DNA of 64,000 nt from Branchinecta lynchi. Its lineage: Eukaryota; Arthropoda; Branchiopoda; Anostraca; Branchinectidae. Shown piece after piece: positions 33,568-42,999 of the stretch (the first letter of the stretch is position 1; the number at the start of each line of letters is the position of its first letter). The translations under genes were made by a program, and so were the position numbers. Under the pieces are notes generated by a model. That model searched no databases and was not told where the DNA came from. It saw nothing but the letters and a program-made list of their open reading frames with translations. Where the stretch lies: the NCBI GenBank assembly GCA_023053575.1, contig JAKZAP010000007.1, positions 23,957,464 through 24,021,463 on the forward strand, given 5' to 3'.

Positions 33568-33918
33568 CAGTGTTGCCATTTTGCTCTGATGGAACCTGTG
33601 ACCTCTGGCCGCAAAAATCTGTGACATTCTGGCACCCACAAAATTCGGTAATTTTTTTTTAAGATTCAACGAAAAACCCTCAGATTCTAAGGTTCTGATT
33701 TGCTCTTATGAGAGGAGTCATTGATCATAAAAAGCAAAAAATCCTCTTTTTTCGAAAAGAGTTGCCTTGAGATTGGCCAAATGCTTTGAAATCGCAAAAG
33801 TTGCGGCATGTTTGGCATGCGTGCGATTCTGTGCTACAAATTTTTGCAAGATGTGAATCTTGGAAGAAGTCGAAAACCTGTGACAAATCGCAGAATTCTG
33901 CTACAAATGGCAACACTG
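33568..33918. mobile_element. hAT-like MITE, CAGTGTTGCCA ends
   Basis: CAGTGTTGCCATTTTG at the left, AAATGGCAACACTG at the right. The flanks GGCTGCAA and GCCTACAA agree at 6 of 8 bases, a possible decayed target duplication. The interior shares GTGACA/TGTCAC blocks in inverted form. Confidence 0.72.
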
Positions 33919-33957
33919 GCCTACAAGATGGTAAACAAACCAACAAAGGGTTTCAAA

Positions 33958-34320
33958 TTAGTTGCGTTTTTGCAGATATCATGGTATCCGATACCAGGGT
34001 TTAAAGTAGTTTTTGCAGTTACAGTGGTATCTGATACCACGGTTAAAAGGTGTTTTTGCAGTAACCGTGGTATCTGAAAAATTCATCTCAATTTCATCAA
34101 TTACACAGTCTAGTTTCTAGTCAAATTGGTGGGAAAGAAGTTTTGCCGTTCTAGGTGTCAGTGGATATCAGGATTTCTTTTTGGATGATCTATAAAAGCG
34201 CAAATCCGGAAATTGCCAAACAACCGAGGCATCATATACCACGGTATCTTCAAAAACGACTAATTGTAGATCCAGTTAGCATGGTAACAGATACCATGGT
34301 GTCTGCAAAAAAGCAACTAT
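33958..34320. mobile_element. MITE, TAGTTGCGTTTTTGCAG family, copy 1
   Basis: Left end TTAGTTGCGTTTTTGCAG, right end CTGCAAAAAAGCAACTA. GATACCATGGTATC-like palindromes and GTTTTTGCAGT repeat several times near each end as subterminal repeats. A second copy, interrupted, is at 55673-56531. Confidence 0.75.
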
Positions 34321-34436
34321 TCGTTCTTCTAGATACAGTGAAAACTTTTGTCAAGAGGCAAGTCGTGTGAATACGGTGTAGAGAAAACAGTTGTTGTTTA
34401 TTGCTCAAAGCCTGGTACACTGGCAGCACTGCTAAT

Positions 34437-35020
34437 ATTCCGTCAATGAATGATTTATATAGCCTCGCCTGAACCGAGTTATAAATAACTTTCATTGCGC
34501 GGGGGCTGATGCTTGGTTCAGGTAAGGCCGACACGTGGTAAATATTATAATGCAAACCAGCCTGATGAGGACCAGCAAGCATCAGTTATCAGTGTTCCGC
34601 TTGTGTTCCCAAGGACCCAAACAACAATTTTGATATTTCAGTGAAGATTTTTAGTCCCCCGCAACCCTTGAGATCTGGATATAAAATCACTGTGTGGCCC
34701 TTACAAATCCTAACCTGGTTTTCAGTTTATGGAGAACAAAATGCGCCCAATGTGCGCCGAAATTTAGGGAAATGCGCAAATTTGGCGCAATGCGCAGACT
34801 TGAATAATTCAAAGCGCAGCCGCCTCTTAAAAGCGCCCAAATGGCGCAAATGCGCCGAATCTGGCAACACTGAGACCGTCAATGAATGATTTATATAGCC
34901 TCGCCTGAACCGAGTTATAAATCACTTCCATTTCGCTGACACGTGGTAAATATAATAATGCAAACCAAAAGGTATATAAATACATCACAGATACAGCCTG
35001 ACGAGGACCGCTCTCAGAAT
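34437..35020. repeat. Direct repeat of about 140 bp flanking a G+C-richer segment
   Basis: CCGTCAATGAATGATTTATA, TAGCCTCGCCTGAACCGAG and GACACGTGGTAAATAT recur at 34437-34580 and 34873-35020. The segment between has CAGTGTTCC and GGCAACACTG near its ends (hAT-like) and repeated GCGCAAATG motifs. The second copy contains GGTATATAAATACATC, a TATA-like sequence. Confidence 0.55.
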
Positions 35021-35024
35021 TTTA

Positions 35025-35723
35025 GTTCGTTACTACAATCCCTAGATCAGTTTTGAGCTTGCGTAAGAAAAGATTTTATCGACAAACCAAGCGGCACCCC
35101 TCAGATGATTTTACTCATACCGGTTCTCACTCGTGTCCGATGTGTAGTAGCGTGGGTTAGAACTTAAGCATCTGATATGTTAATGTGAAAATTTCAGTAA
35201 ACTTTGGTTATAAATATTCAGAGCGAATGAAGAATGGACGCCCAGCAGAGTTTTCAAGTATGTAGGGGTTTCCCGGATGTTGTCGGTAAAAGAAATAGAG
35301 CCCTTAGGGATATCAACTTCCAGGGCGTGCATTTGATATTTTTATTTTTAGATATAGAATAGAATCGAATAAAATATAATAGTAATTTATTCGCTCACAT
35401 TTTCACGGTTACAAAACCAAAATTGGCGAGTACTGTCATGCGCAAATTTATCAGTATAACATATACATTTAAAAGTACGTACAAATGGCCAAAGGCTATT
35501 TGAAATTTCAACAATCTTTGGTAAAAAACTATTCGGTAACGGCTGTGTTTGGCCGCTACTGGTTGGAATATTGGGACCTTCGTAGAGACTGCTCGCTCTT
35601 GCCTTTCCCTGAGTGCTCCAAATGCTCCATGTCCTAAAGTGTCCTGATTGCTTTATTTTGTTTAATTTTTTTATTTGACTGTAGATTAAGTTTTCTAATA
35701 TGTTTGTAGTCTATATTTCAGTT
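35025..35723. other. Unassigned intronic sequence
   Basis: No gene or repeat recognised apart from short A+T-rich tracts. Confidence 0.4.
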
Positions 35724-35731
35724 GCTTTATA

Positions 35732-37070
35732 GGGTTGTCGGCAAAACGTTCACATTTGAAACGTCCCCTGGCGAAACATCCCCGACGAAACGTCCCCGCA
35801 AAACGTCCCCGTAAAATGTCCCCAAGACAAAACTTCCACACGACAAAAAGTCCGTGGCGAAACGTCCCCAGTCGAAACAGCCCCTGGCAAAACGTCCCCG
35901 GCTAAAGATTTTTTGTTGTTCGTCGCTAAGGGATAGCTACGCCTATGAGCTTACTGGTTACAGTTTAGACAAATAAAAGATCTTGGAATATAACATTTTG
36001 AAAACCACGATGTGTTGCCTTCTTCGACATTTAACCGATAGTGAAGAAACAAACCAAAGTGTTGCTTCCAGCTATAGCAATTTCTTAATGAAAGCGCAAA
36101 GATTTAGTAGTTTGTCAGTTTCGCTTTATCCTTTATTCAATTGGTTTATTTATTTGGTAGTTTACGCTGCGATACAACTCATTGATCTCGCTTTTGTTTG
36201 GTATTTAGTTTGGTGATGATTAAAGGATCAAACCCGTCTTACCTAGATTTACTATGTCACACCACCTAACTAATCGTCCTATCCGCTTTCGTTACCTCGC
36301 TTCCCATGTCATTTTTATCCACGGTAATGGCACTACGCAAATTTTTGTATTCACCTTGTTTTACTCTCTTTGAGCCAGAGCGGGCTTCCCCTTTCTCTGA
36401 GGAGCATATTGGTGCTCCCCAGATTGTACATGTTGCTTCAAACGACCTAGAACTGATCAGTTACGCGTCCATTGCAAGGCCTATTAAACAATACATTTAT
36501 GTAGCAACCGGTCCCATGTCCGATCTTTCCTGCTTATAAGGACTTTTCCCACATCTATGAGCGTGTTCCACCTACTTACCGTAGTTACTACGCATGACGT
36601 CACGAATTCTGGCTTTTTGCCGTCAAGGCTAGAACGATTTTTCTATTTTCCAGCAGGATCTCACGCCGGGGGTGAATCCGACCAATCACGTTACAGGGAT
36701 GCGTGGTTACTACGCTCCCGAGCACAGTAAGCAAATAGTAACTGTTAGTTACTATTCCGACAAGGTTGGAACCGTCAGCGTAGTAACTTTTCGTGAGGAT
36801 GGAACGGAAATAGTAACTAATAGTAACTATTGTTAGAAGGGTGAAACACGCTCTGTATTGCACACACGATCATGCACAGATCGAGGCGAACTTAAAATCT
36901 ATGCTTGGGGATGTATTGCCGTGGGGACGTTCTGCCATGGGAACGTTTGTCATGGGGACTTTTCGCCACGGAGAAGTTTTGCTTGGGGGACGTTTTGCCG
37001 CGGGGAAGTTTTGACATGGGAACGTTTGTCACGGGGACGTTTTGTCACGGGGACGTTTCGTCGGTAAGCC
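35732..37070. mobile_element. 1.3-kb DNA transposon with subterminal tandem repeats and perfect 8-bp target duplication
   Basis: Flanked by GCTTTATA (35724-35731 and 37071-37078). Ends GGGTTGTCGGC and GTCGGTAAGCC are inverted at 8 of 11 positions. Each end carries about eight copies of a 16-18 bp unit, AAACGTCCCCGTGGC-like, in opposite orientations (35755-35910 and 36912-37060). Such arrays usually serve as transposase-binding sites. The interior has no recognisable transposase and holds a smaller MITE (36559-36854). Probably hAT-like by target size. Confidence 0.8.
36559..36854. mobile_element. MITE, GAGCGTGTTCCA family, copy 2, nested
   Basis: Ends GAGCGTGTTCCACC and GTGAAACACGCTC are inverted repeats. 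The interior resembles 17941-18254 (GTAGTTACTACGCATGACG, then repeated TAGTAACTA). It lies inside the 1.3-kb element and is therefore younger. Confidence 0.75.
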
Positions 37071-37192
37071 GCTTTATATTTGCGTAACCGTATGCGAATA
37101 AAACAGCAAAAGAAGAAATTTATAAAACAAGAACACTATGCCAGTTTTTAAAACTACAGGGATAGACGATTTTCCCTGTGTGCTAATCCTAT

Positions 37193-37214
37193 CTATATAT
37201 ATATATATATATAT
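37193..37214. repeat. TA microsatellite
   Basis: About eleven TA units; a similar tract is at 60032-60054. Confidence 0.85.
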
Positions 37215-37271
37215 AATCTTCAGTTTTGAAGTATTCAAATAAATAATGATCATGTTTGCCATTTGCGAGGG

Positions 37272-37510
37272 CTGCTAGAGTTCAAGTTCAAGTTATGTTT
37301 ATTTCAAACTAAATTCAACATAAAGAGCCAGTTTGGCAGAGAGAAGGCTCGAGGCCAAATGGCGGACATTTTCTTCTACTACAAACTATAAAAACATCAA
37401 CTCACAAGATAAATAAACCATAATCCATCCAGCTTCCAGATTCAGACGACCAAGATGAGTTGGGATTAACCGCGACAAAACAAAAATAGATAGATTAACT
37501 TTAATCTATT
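37272..37510 (-). mobile_element. Retroposon 3' end with CTTGAA tail, inverted copy
   Basis: Starts GAGTTCAAGTTCAAGTTATG and carries GGCGGACATTTTCTTCTACT and CCAAGATGAGTTGGGATTAA, the complement of 11200-11450. Confidence 0.7.
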
Positions 37511-37536
37511 TTTTGTTATTATTTATTTTTCTTTAA

Positions 37537-37971
37537 AGGACATCTGAATGAAGAGTACCAAGTATCATCCCTATCTGTGTGGCTTCCTTTAACATTGCCT
37601 GCAAAAAACCCAATCCAGATACGAAATTAGTGTTTCCAAGCTATGATTTTTGCTCCATTTTGCATCTGCCCTTATTTCAGTACCGAACAGTTCTAGAAAT
37701 GAACAAATGTATCCAATCAACCCTTCTTCTGGAATATTTTTTAACCAGTTAAGCCCAAACGTATACCTAGAAGAAATTCCAATACTATCCGGCCAGTGCT
37801 GTACAAGATGAATTGCGCTTTTTGTCTTGGAGTCTGCATGTGCAAACCTCCTGAAACGAACATCCCTATTTTGAAAACGTCACGCGCAAGAGAAGAATAC
37901 TCTTCGTGGCCATGTCTGTAAATGCATTCTCCATGCTGTGTTCAAGAATGGTTTCATTATTCAGGTGTCCT
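37537..37971. mobile_element. TTAA-target MITE, AGGACACCTGA family, copy 2
   Basis: 435 bp between TTAA at 37533-37536 and 37972-37975. Ends AGGACATCTGAATGAAG and TTCAGGTGTCCT. It is inverted relative to copy 1 and ends 71 bp upstream of exon 3. Confidence 0.87.
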
Positions 37972-38041
37972 TTAAGAACAAATTAAGAGAGCAAAATAGA
38001 TGTTACCTATATAGCCTGCCATAGCCCTTGCTTTCTTCCAG

Positions 38042-38331
38042 CTTTTTTCTCAACTCCTCCACGCCCGAGGGTGGCGCTCTCGGCGACATTAGCGCTACCG
38101 ACGACGACATCGACCCCCACAATTCCAACGTTGTCTACTCACTGAAGACGGACGGTTTGGATAGCGAAATCGCCTCAAGCATTTCCATAAACGAGACAAC
38201 TGGCGAGATTTATGCGAGGAAGAAACTGCCGTTAAAGGCACGCGGCAGTTATAACTTTGCGGCACTTGCGACAGATTCTGGATCACCGAGGAAGACGGCA
38301 CTGGTGCCGGTTAACTTCAGGGTGATTCTCC
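38042..38331 (+). CDS. Cadherin-FN3 gene, exon 3: second cadherin repeat
   Basis: Acceptor CTTTCTTCCAG, donor GTAAGT, phase 2 in and phase 1 out. The first base closes a Thr codon (AC+C), joining AKDSYT to FFLNSSTPEGG. Almost the whole repeat is in one exon: GALGDISATDDDID (A-T-D-x-D motif kept), NVVYSL, ISINETTGEIYARKKLPL (I-x-x-x-T-G-x-I-x-x-x-x-x-L), then YNFAALATDSGSP (Y-x-F-x-x-x-A-x-D-x-G). It ends with VNFRVIL and has no D-x-N-D-N linker, so no further cadherin repeat follows. The intron before it is about 9.9 kb and filled with transposons; a TTAA MITE ends 71 bp upstream of the exon. Confidence 0.9.
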
Positions 38332-38484
38332 GTAAGTATTCAATTCAGTTTATTTATTATTCATAGGGTTTAAAAAAAGAAAGTGGGAATGTCAAAAAAG
38401 GGCGTACAAAAAAAGAACTTAGGCTACTATTTATTTGAAACGTCAGCGACGTGGTACTTATGACATAGTAAAGTTCTAGAGATA

Positions 38485-38905
38485 GTCCTTCAGCCCAAGC
38501 TGACTACGAACCATATTTGACGGTGCAAAACAGACAAGTCAGCTACATATTCTTTGAGCCCAAGCTGACTTTGAAACATTTATTCCAACAATGTTTTCAA
38601 CGGATGCGTCAGCTACGATTCTTCATCAGCGATATTTCGGCCCTTCTTGGCAAGGGTCCTCGTCAGGCTGTCAGTCCTCTTGTTCAACTTCGGGGAAGGA
38701 AACAAACCTGTAATCAACATATTGGAATAAAAGTCAGCTACATTTTATTAGAGCTTTATTTTGGCCCTTCTTTCTTGGCCAGGGTCTCCTCAAGTTCATT
38801 TTCCAGATTGAGTGGCTTGAGCCTGAAGAGGACCCTTGCCAAGAATGGCCGAAATATAGCTCTAATAAAATGTAGCTGACTTACCCGTTTTGCACTGTCA
38901 AATAT
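38485..38905. mobile_element. Inverted dimer of the hammerhead-type element with a nested younger copy
   Basis: Outer arms GGTGCAAAAC...GTCAGCTACAT and ATGTAGCTGAC...GTTTTGCACTG face each other. The right arm has an intact plus-strand core: CTGAAGA (38823-38829), a stem, GAAA (38851-38854). The left arm core is decayed. Inside, 38549-38730 is a separate copy flanked by a 13-bp duplication AAGTCAGCTACAT (38536-38548 and 38731-38743), carrying a minus-strand core (CTGACGA 38666 to 38660, GAAA 38638 to 38635). Confidence 0.72.
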
Positions 38906-39405
38906 CGTAAAGTTCGTCCGTCTGTCCGTCCGCCTGGTGGCACGCGACTACTAGACAGGATCTTTTCACAGTGAAATGGTTCAGAAATAGTTTTCCGAAT
39001 TTATCAGTACTTGCCCCGAGAAATGAGCGATTTTCTTGTTGACGCTTGTCGACTCTGTCCAGTCTTCCCGCTTTTCGAATCGTAGGTTAGACAAGTTGAG
39101 AAACTGTGCGCACCGTGGTTAAAAAGTCGGAAAAGCCAAGCAAACCAATGGAGTCTGAAACACAAGATAGTCCTATTAGCCTAGCAAGTCTCCCCGAATG
39201 AAAAAGAAATTTGGAAGCACCTAATGCCCTTATTGTGGTCAGTGCCGTCTTTACCCTTAAGCCAGTTTGGCTGGTGCTGGGGGGCCAGGGGAAAAGAGAG
39301 GCCAAGCGGCAGGTGTAAATTGCTGAGAAATCAGGCTATAGTTGCTAGCCGTATTGCCTTGTTCCTTACGACCCAGGTTACGCACCCTCGTCTTTTACGT
39401 TACCG

Positions 39406-39543
39406 AAGTTTTGTCAGATGTGACCATAGTGTGGCTAGACCGAGAATAGTGCGTGCTAATGGGTTGACGTTTTTAAGTTTTGTCAGATGTGGCCATAGTG
39501 TGGCTAGACCAAGAATAGTGCAGGCTAATGGGTTGACGTTTTT
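39406..39543. repeat. Two tandem 69-bp units
   Basis: AAGTTTTGTCAGATGTG at 39406 and 39475; a third partial start is at 39544. The units share CATAGTGTGGCTAGACC and CTAATGGGTTGACG. Confidence 0.85.
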
Positions 39544-39549
39544 AAGTTT

Positions 39550-40490
39550 TTGACTGTCGAAAAGGGGCCACAAACCCATGGATGGCCTAGGGTCTACCGT
39601 AAGTAAAAGACGGCAGTGATTGTGGTAGGCGTTGTTTGCGGACTTTTGTGCTTCGGGCCGAGTTTGCGCTGCTTGTCTGAAAAACTAGGCTTGGGCCGAA
39701 TAAGTGCTAAAAAGTCGATTTGCAAAACCAAACAGTGGAGAAGTTCGGAAATATCTGAAGTTTACATTTCTCTGGGAGAGATAGGGATACTATAAAAGGC
39801 CGAATAAGTACGAGGGGTCCTTTAGGAACAAATAACGCTGACTAAGGGTGTGGCAAAATCGACACAGACGGAAGAAAATCTTATAACCCCTTATCAGTTT
39901 CAGAACTGGAGATCAAACGTGATCTGCTAATCAAATAGTTATTCCTTGTTCAAGGGGGTTTGGGAGAATGAGAGGTCCTAAGGAGACAGTTTGCAAAATG
40001 GAAATAGGCGGTACGGTATGAGCCCAGACCTTGGTTTTATTACGCAATTTACGCATGAGTAGAGACGCTGCGGCTATCCGGAAAGGTTGTCTCGAATGGG
40101 CTGCCGTTCTTACTGCTCTCCTTCAGGTCGGATGGTGCTTGGGCACCAGGAGCTCATCTTTAAGTTGTTATTTGTTTACAACGCAAGTGCTACCTATCAG
40201 CTATCCTTTAATAGATAATTTTAAGAATAATTCCGGCGTTTCCAAATCATGTATTTTCAACCTTTGAATTTCGAACCTTATATTTGTAAACCAATGTTTG
40301 TGAATTTGGCCTGCAAATGGCCTGTTTCTAGTCGATTGGTCGAATGACGTTTTGCTTTACCTTATAAAATCTACGTTAAGTTTCTTGAAATTCGCACCAG
40401 TGTTCGCCCGTAATGTCGTGTTCCTTCCGTTCTTTTTAACTGGCCTAATTCGCCTTGCCGGGCATTAGCCATTCGCGTGTTTTAAATTTT
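39550..40490. other. Unassigned intronic sequence
   Basis: No gene or repeat recognised. The same holds for about 38950-39400. Confidence 0.4.
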
Positions 40491-40494
40491 TGAC

Positions 40495-40765
40495 ACTTCA
40501 AAACGGGTGCCTCAGCTAATTTTATTGGAGCTAATTTGATAGTGCAAAACGGATACGTCAGCTGAAATTTATTAGAGCTATATTTCGGCCCTTTCCTGGC
40601 AAGGGTGCTCCTCAGGCTCAAAATCGCTCAAGTTGAAAGAACGCACTTGTTTATTGGAGCTATGTTTTGGCCCTTCTTGGTAAGGGTCCTCTTCAGGCTC
40701 AAGCTGGAAAATGAACTGAGTGTCAAGTACGATTCGCAGTCAGCTTGGGCGGAAGGAATATTTGT
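40495..40765 (-). mobile_element. Head-to-tail hammerhead-type repeats
   Basis: Two to three partial units in the same orientation. The unit at 40550-40620 has an intact minus-strand core: CTGAGGA (40615 to 40609) and GAAA (40586 to 40583). The next has CTGAAGA (40696 to 40690) but AAAA in place of GAAA. It ends with the CAGTCAGCTTGGGCGGAAGG core sequence shared by other copies. Confidence 0.65.
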
Positions 40766-40857
40766 ATGTTTTAGGGTCGTCCCCTCCACGGAACCTTAAA
40801 GACTTGGGACCGCTCCTGTACTGCTGCGAAGAGTCCTTTCCTAGTGTCCGGACGGTT

Positions 40858-41557
40858 TCTTTTTGGGATCCTAAAACGTAAGCGGGGGGATACCTATGAC
40901 ATCGCAAAAGTTGTCTGTTCGTCTGTGAGCACGATAACTCTCGAAGGGAATGAGATATTTTGATGAAACTTGGTGTGAGGATTCTTTGTGTCAAGTGTAA
41001 TATCAAGTTCATAGATGGGCTCTGTAGCCCTAGATTTAGGGGTGGGAGTTCAAATTAAAGGGGCAAACAAAATATTTTTAAACTGCTAATATGATAGTCG
41101 ATATGGGGTAAGAAGGAATGGTGAATACGATGATAAAAATCATTTTCTACCCGGACATATAGTTCGCGCCGGAACCCGGCTGGAACCGGAAAATTTTGTT
41201 GTAAGTTAAATTTTTATTTGAAGTTGATTAGATGTTCGATATTGGGAAAAGAAGATACGCTGAATTGTTTTTAGTTTTTTTTTTCGCCTGACAAGTAGTT
41301 CCGGAATTCGTCCGAAACCGGAAAATTGGCAGAAGTAAGGCAGGAAGTTTCGTCAAAATAGATATGACTTATAGGGGTATAATATTATAAAATAGATATA
41401 ACTTGGTTTCCTCAGATGAATAGCTATTGGCCCTAATCTGTTTCAGAATTTTGATTATAAAAATGTTCAAAGAGTCTGGATAGAGAAGACAAGATAAGAC
41501 ATTGTCTGGATCGAATATTGGATTTTTAGGATCCCATCGAAACCTTTGGTCTTGTTT
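40858..41557 (+). mobile_element. GGATCCC-end tandem-module element
   Basis: TTTTTGGGATCCTAAAACG to AGGATCCCATCGAAACCTTT and GGTCTTGTTT. 5' arm with GAGCACGATAACTCTCG, about three modules, 3' arm. Complete but eroded. Confidence 0.77.
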
Positions 41558-41864
41558 GTGATCCTAACTGCGTCGGATAATTTAATTCGATAGCAGTCGT
41601 ACGTGGGTAGTAAATTCCTCCATTTCGTACGAGTAATTCCTGCTTGCTTTGCGAAACTTGTTTAGATTGGCCATGGATTGAGGCTGTAATTAGGACTGAT
41701 TTCCAGACCCAGAAGATACTGTAAACATTTTTCTAATCCTTGATCGTATGTCCCGTAACTACGGAGCCGGGCGTGAGCGTGGGAAGGGCGATGAAGACAT
41801 TGTGAAAGGAAAACCGGATAATTACTGGGAGAACCGGACGACCGGATATTTTTGCTTCAAAGCA

Positions 41865-42978
41865 CAATGGACACTTCTAATGCTTTACTAATGCTTTGCT
41901 TTACTGCTTCACAAATAAACATTTCCGACTTCCTTTAAAGTTTAACTGAAAAGGGCAGAGATGGGACAGTCTTTTTACCCCTCACTAATTCACTTAAAGA
42001 GGCTTGAACACCCGATGAAAATGCGTTACTTCGTCGCTCCGCTATTCACGAATAATCAGTTCTCAAATAGTGGAATTTCCCTGTCAGATTTGTGGTACTA
42101 CCTATAACTTCGTATGCTTGACGGAAAAGATTCATGAAACTGTTTCGTTCCGGCACTAAGCAAACTTCACCAAGCTTCTCACCGCCCACTTAAAAGTCGC
42201 GTTTGTGTTCAGATTCAAATATTCCGCGTCATAGTAGAATTTGCGCTGTGAGGACAGCCGTAGATATTCTGAACCTCAGTACTAGAGCAGATAGTGGAAA
42301 ATAAGAAAATCTCTTAGCAGAATCCAAATAACTCAGTGTACTCAACTAAATGATACGAAAATAAGTTTGCTTTTCAGTTAAACTTTAAAAGGTGCTGCGA
42401 AAATCGGCCGTTTTCTTGTTATCCCTTGTCTTTACCTCTCTGGCATTTCGGCGACCCAAATCTTAGGAGCTGGGATATCGTGGCAGGAAATTCAAAAACT
42501 CCCAGCAATGCTTGATAGAAAAGCATATATTTGAGATGTCACCAAGGTCAAGCAGCAGATGCAGTTTACCCGATTGTTCTAGTGTTTCATCAGAAGTTCC
42601 ATGGCTTGAAAGTGCCTATTAAAAGTTTTTCTTTGTAGAATAGTGTTGTGAAGGTTGATTAGCTTGCTTTATAATATGTACCAGAATATGCAATAAGCTT
42701 ACAAAAAATAACATAGCTACAAAAATCATTCAAACGAAAATAACTTATTCAAATATGAATTACAGACGCTGATTTATGCATAAAATAAAGATCTACTAGG
42801 TATTATAAGAAACATCACTTTTATCTTTGTCCAAGCTAGTACATTGAGAATGTACTGGCCCAAAAAATTACGAAACTGTTGAAAAAGCTGCTGATCTAGG
42901 GGTTAACCATTATTCCTAGATTGTTGCAGAGTGGAATTGGGGTAGTTTGATGTGCCCATTGAACTTTAAAGGACCGGT
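41865..42978 (+). mobile_element. Unclassified dispersed repeat, copy carrying a MITE
   Basis: AGCACAATGGACACTTCTAA, CATTTCGGCGACCCAAATC, AACATAGCTACAAAAATC and so on, about 650 bp without the insert. Nearly the same as 52515-53194. The MITE at 41939-42384 interrupts it at TTAA, where the other copy is continuous. Confidence 0.75.
41939..42384. mobile_element. TTAA-target MITE, AGTTTAACTGAAAAG family, copy 2
   Basis: 446 bp between TTAA at 41935-41938 and 42385-42388. Perfect terminal inverted repeats AGTTTAACTGAAAAG and CTTTTCAGTTAAACT. The matching empty site is at 52587-52590. Confidence 0.92.
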
Positions 42979-42999
42979 CTTCCTTATAATACCTTATAA

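Noticed and set aside
36858..37087. Repetitive open frame with GTFCHG/RGDV-like units
   Set aside because: It is the subterminal tandem array of the 1.3-kb transposon read as protein.
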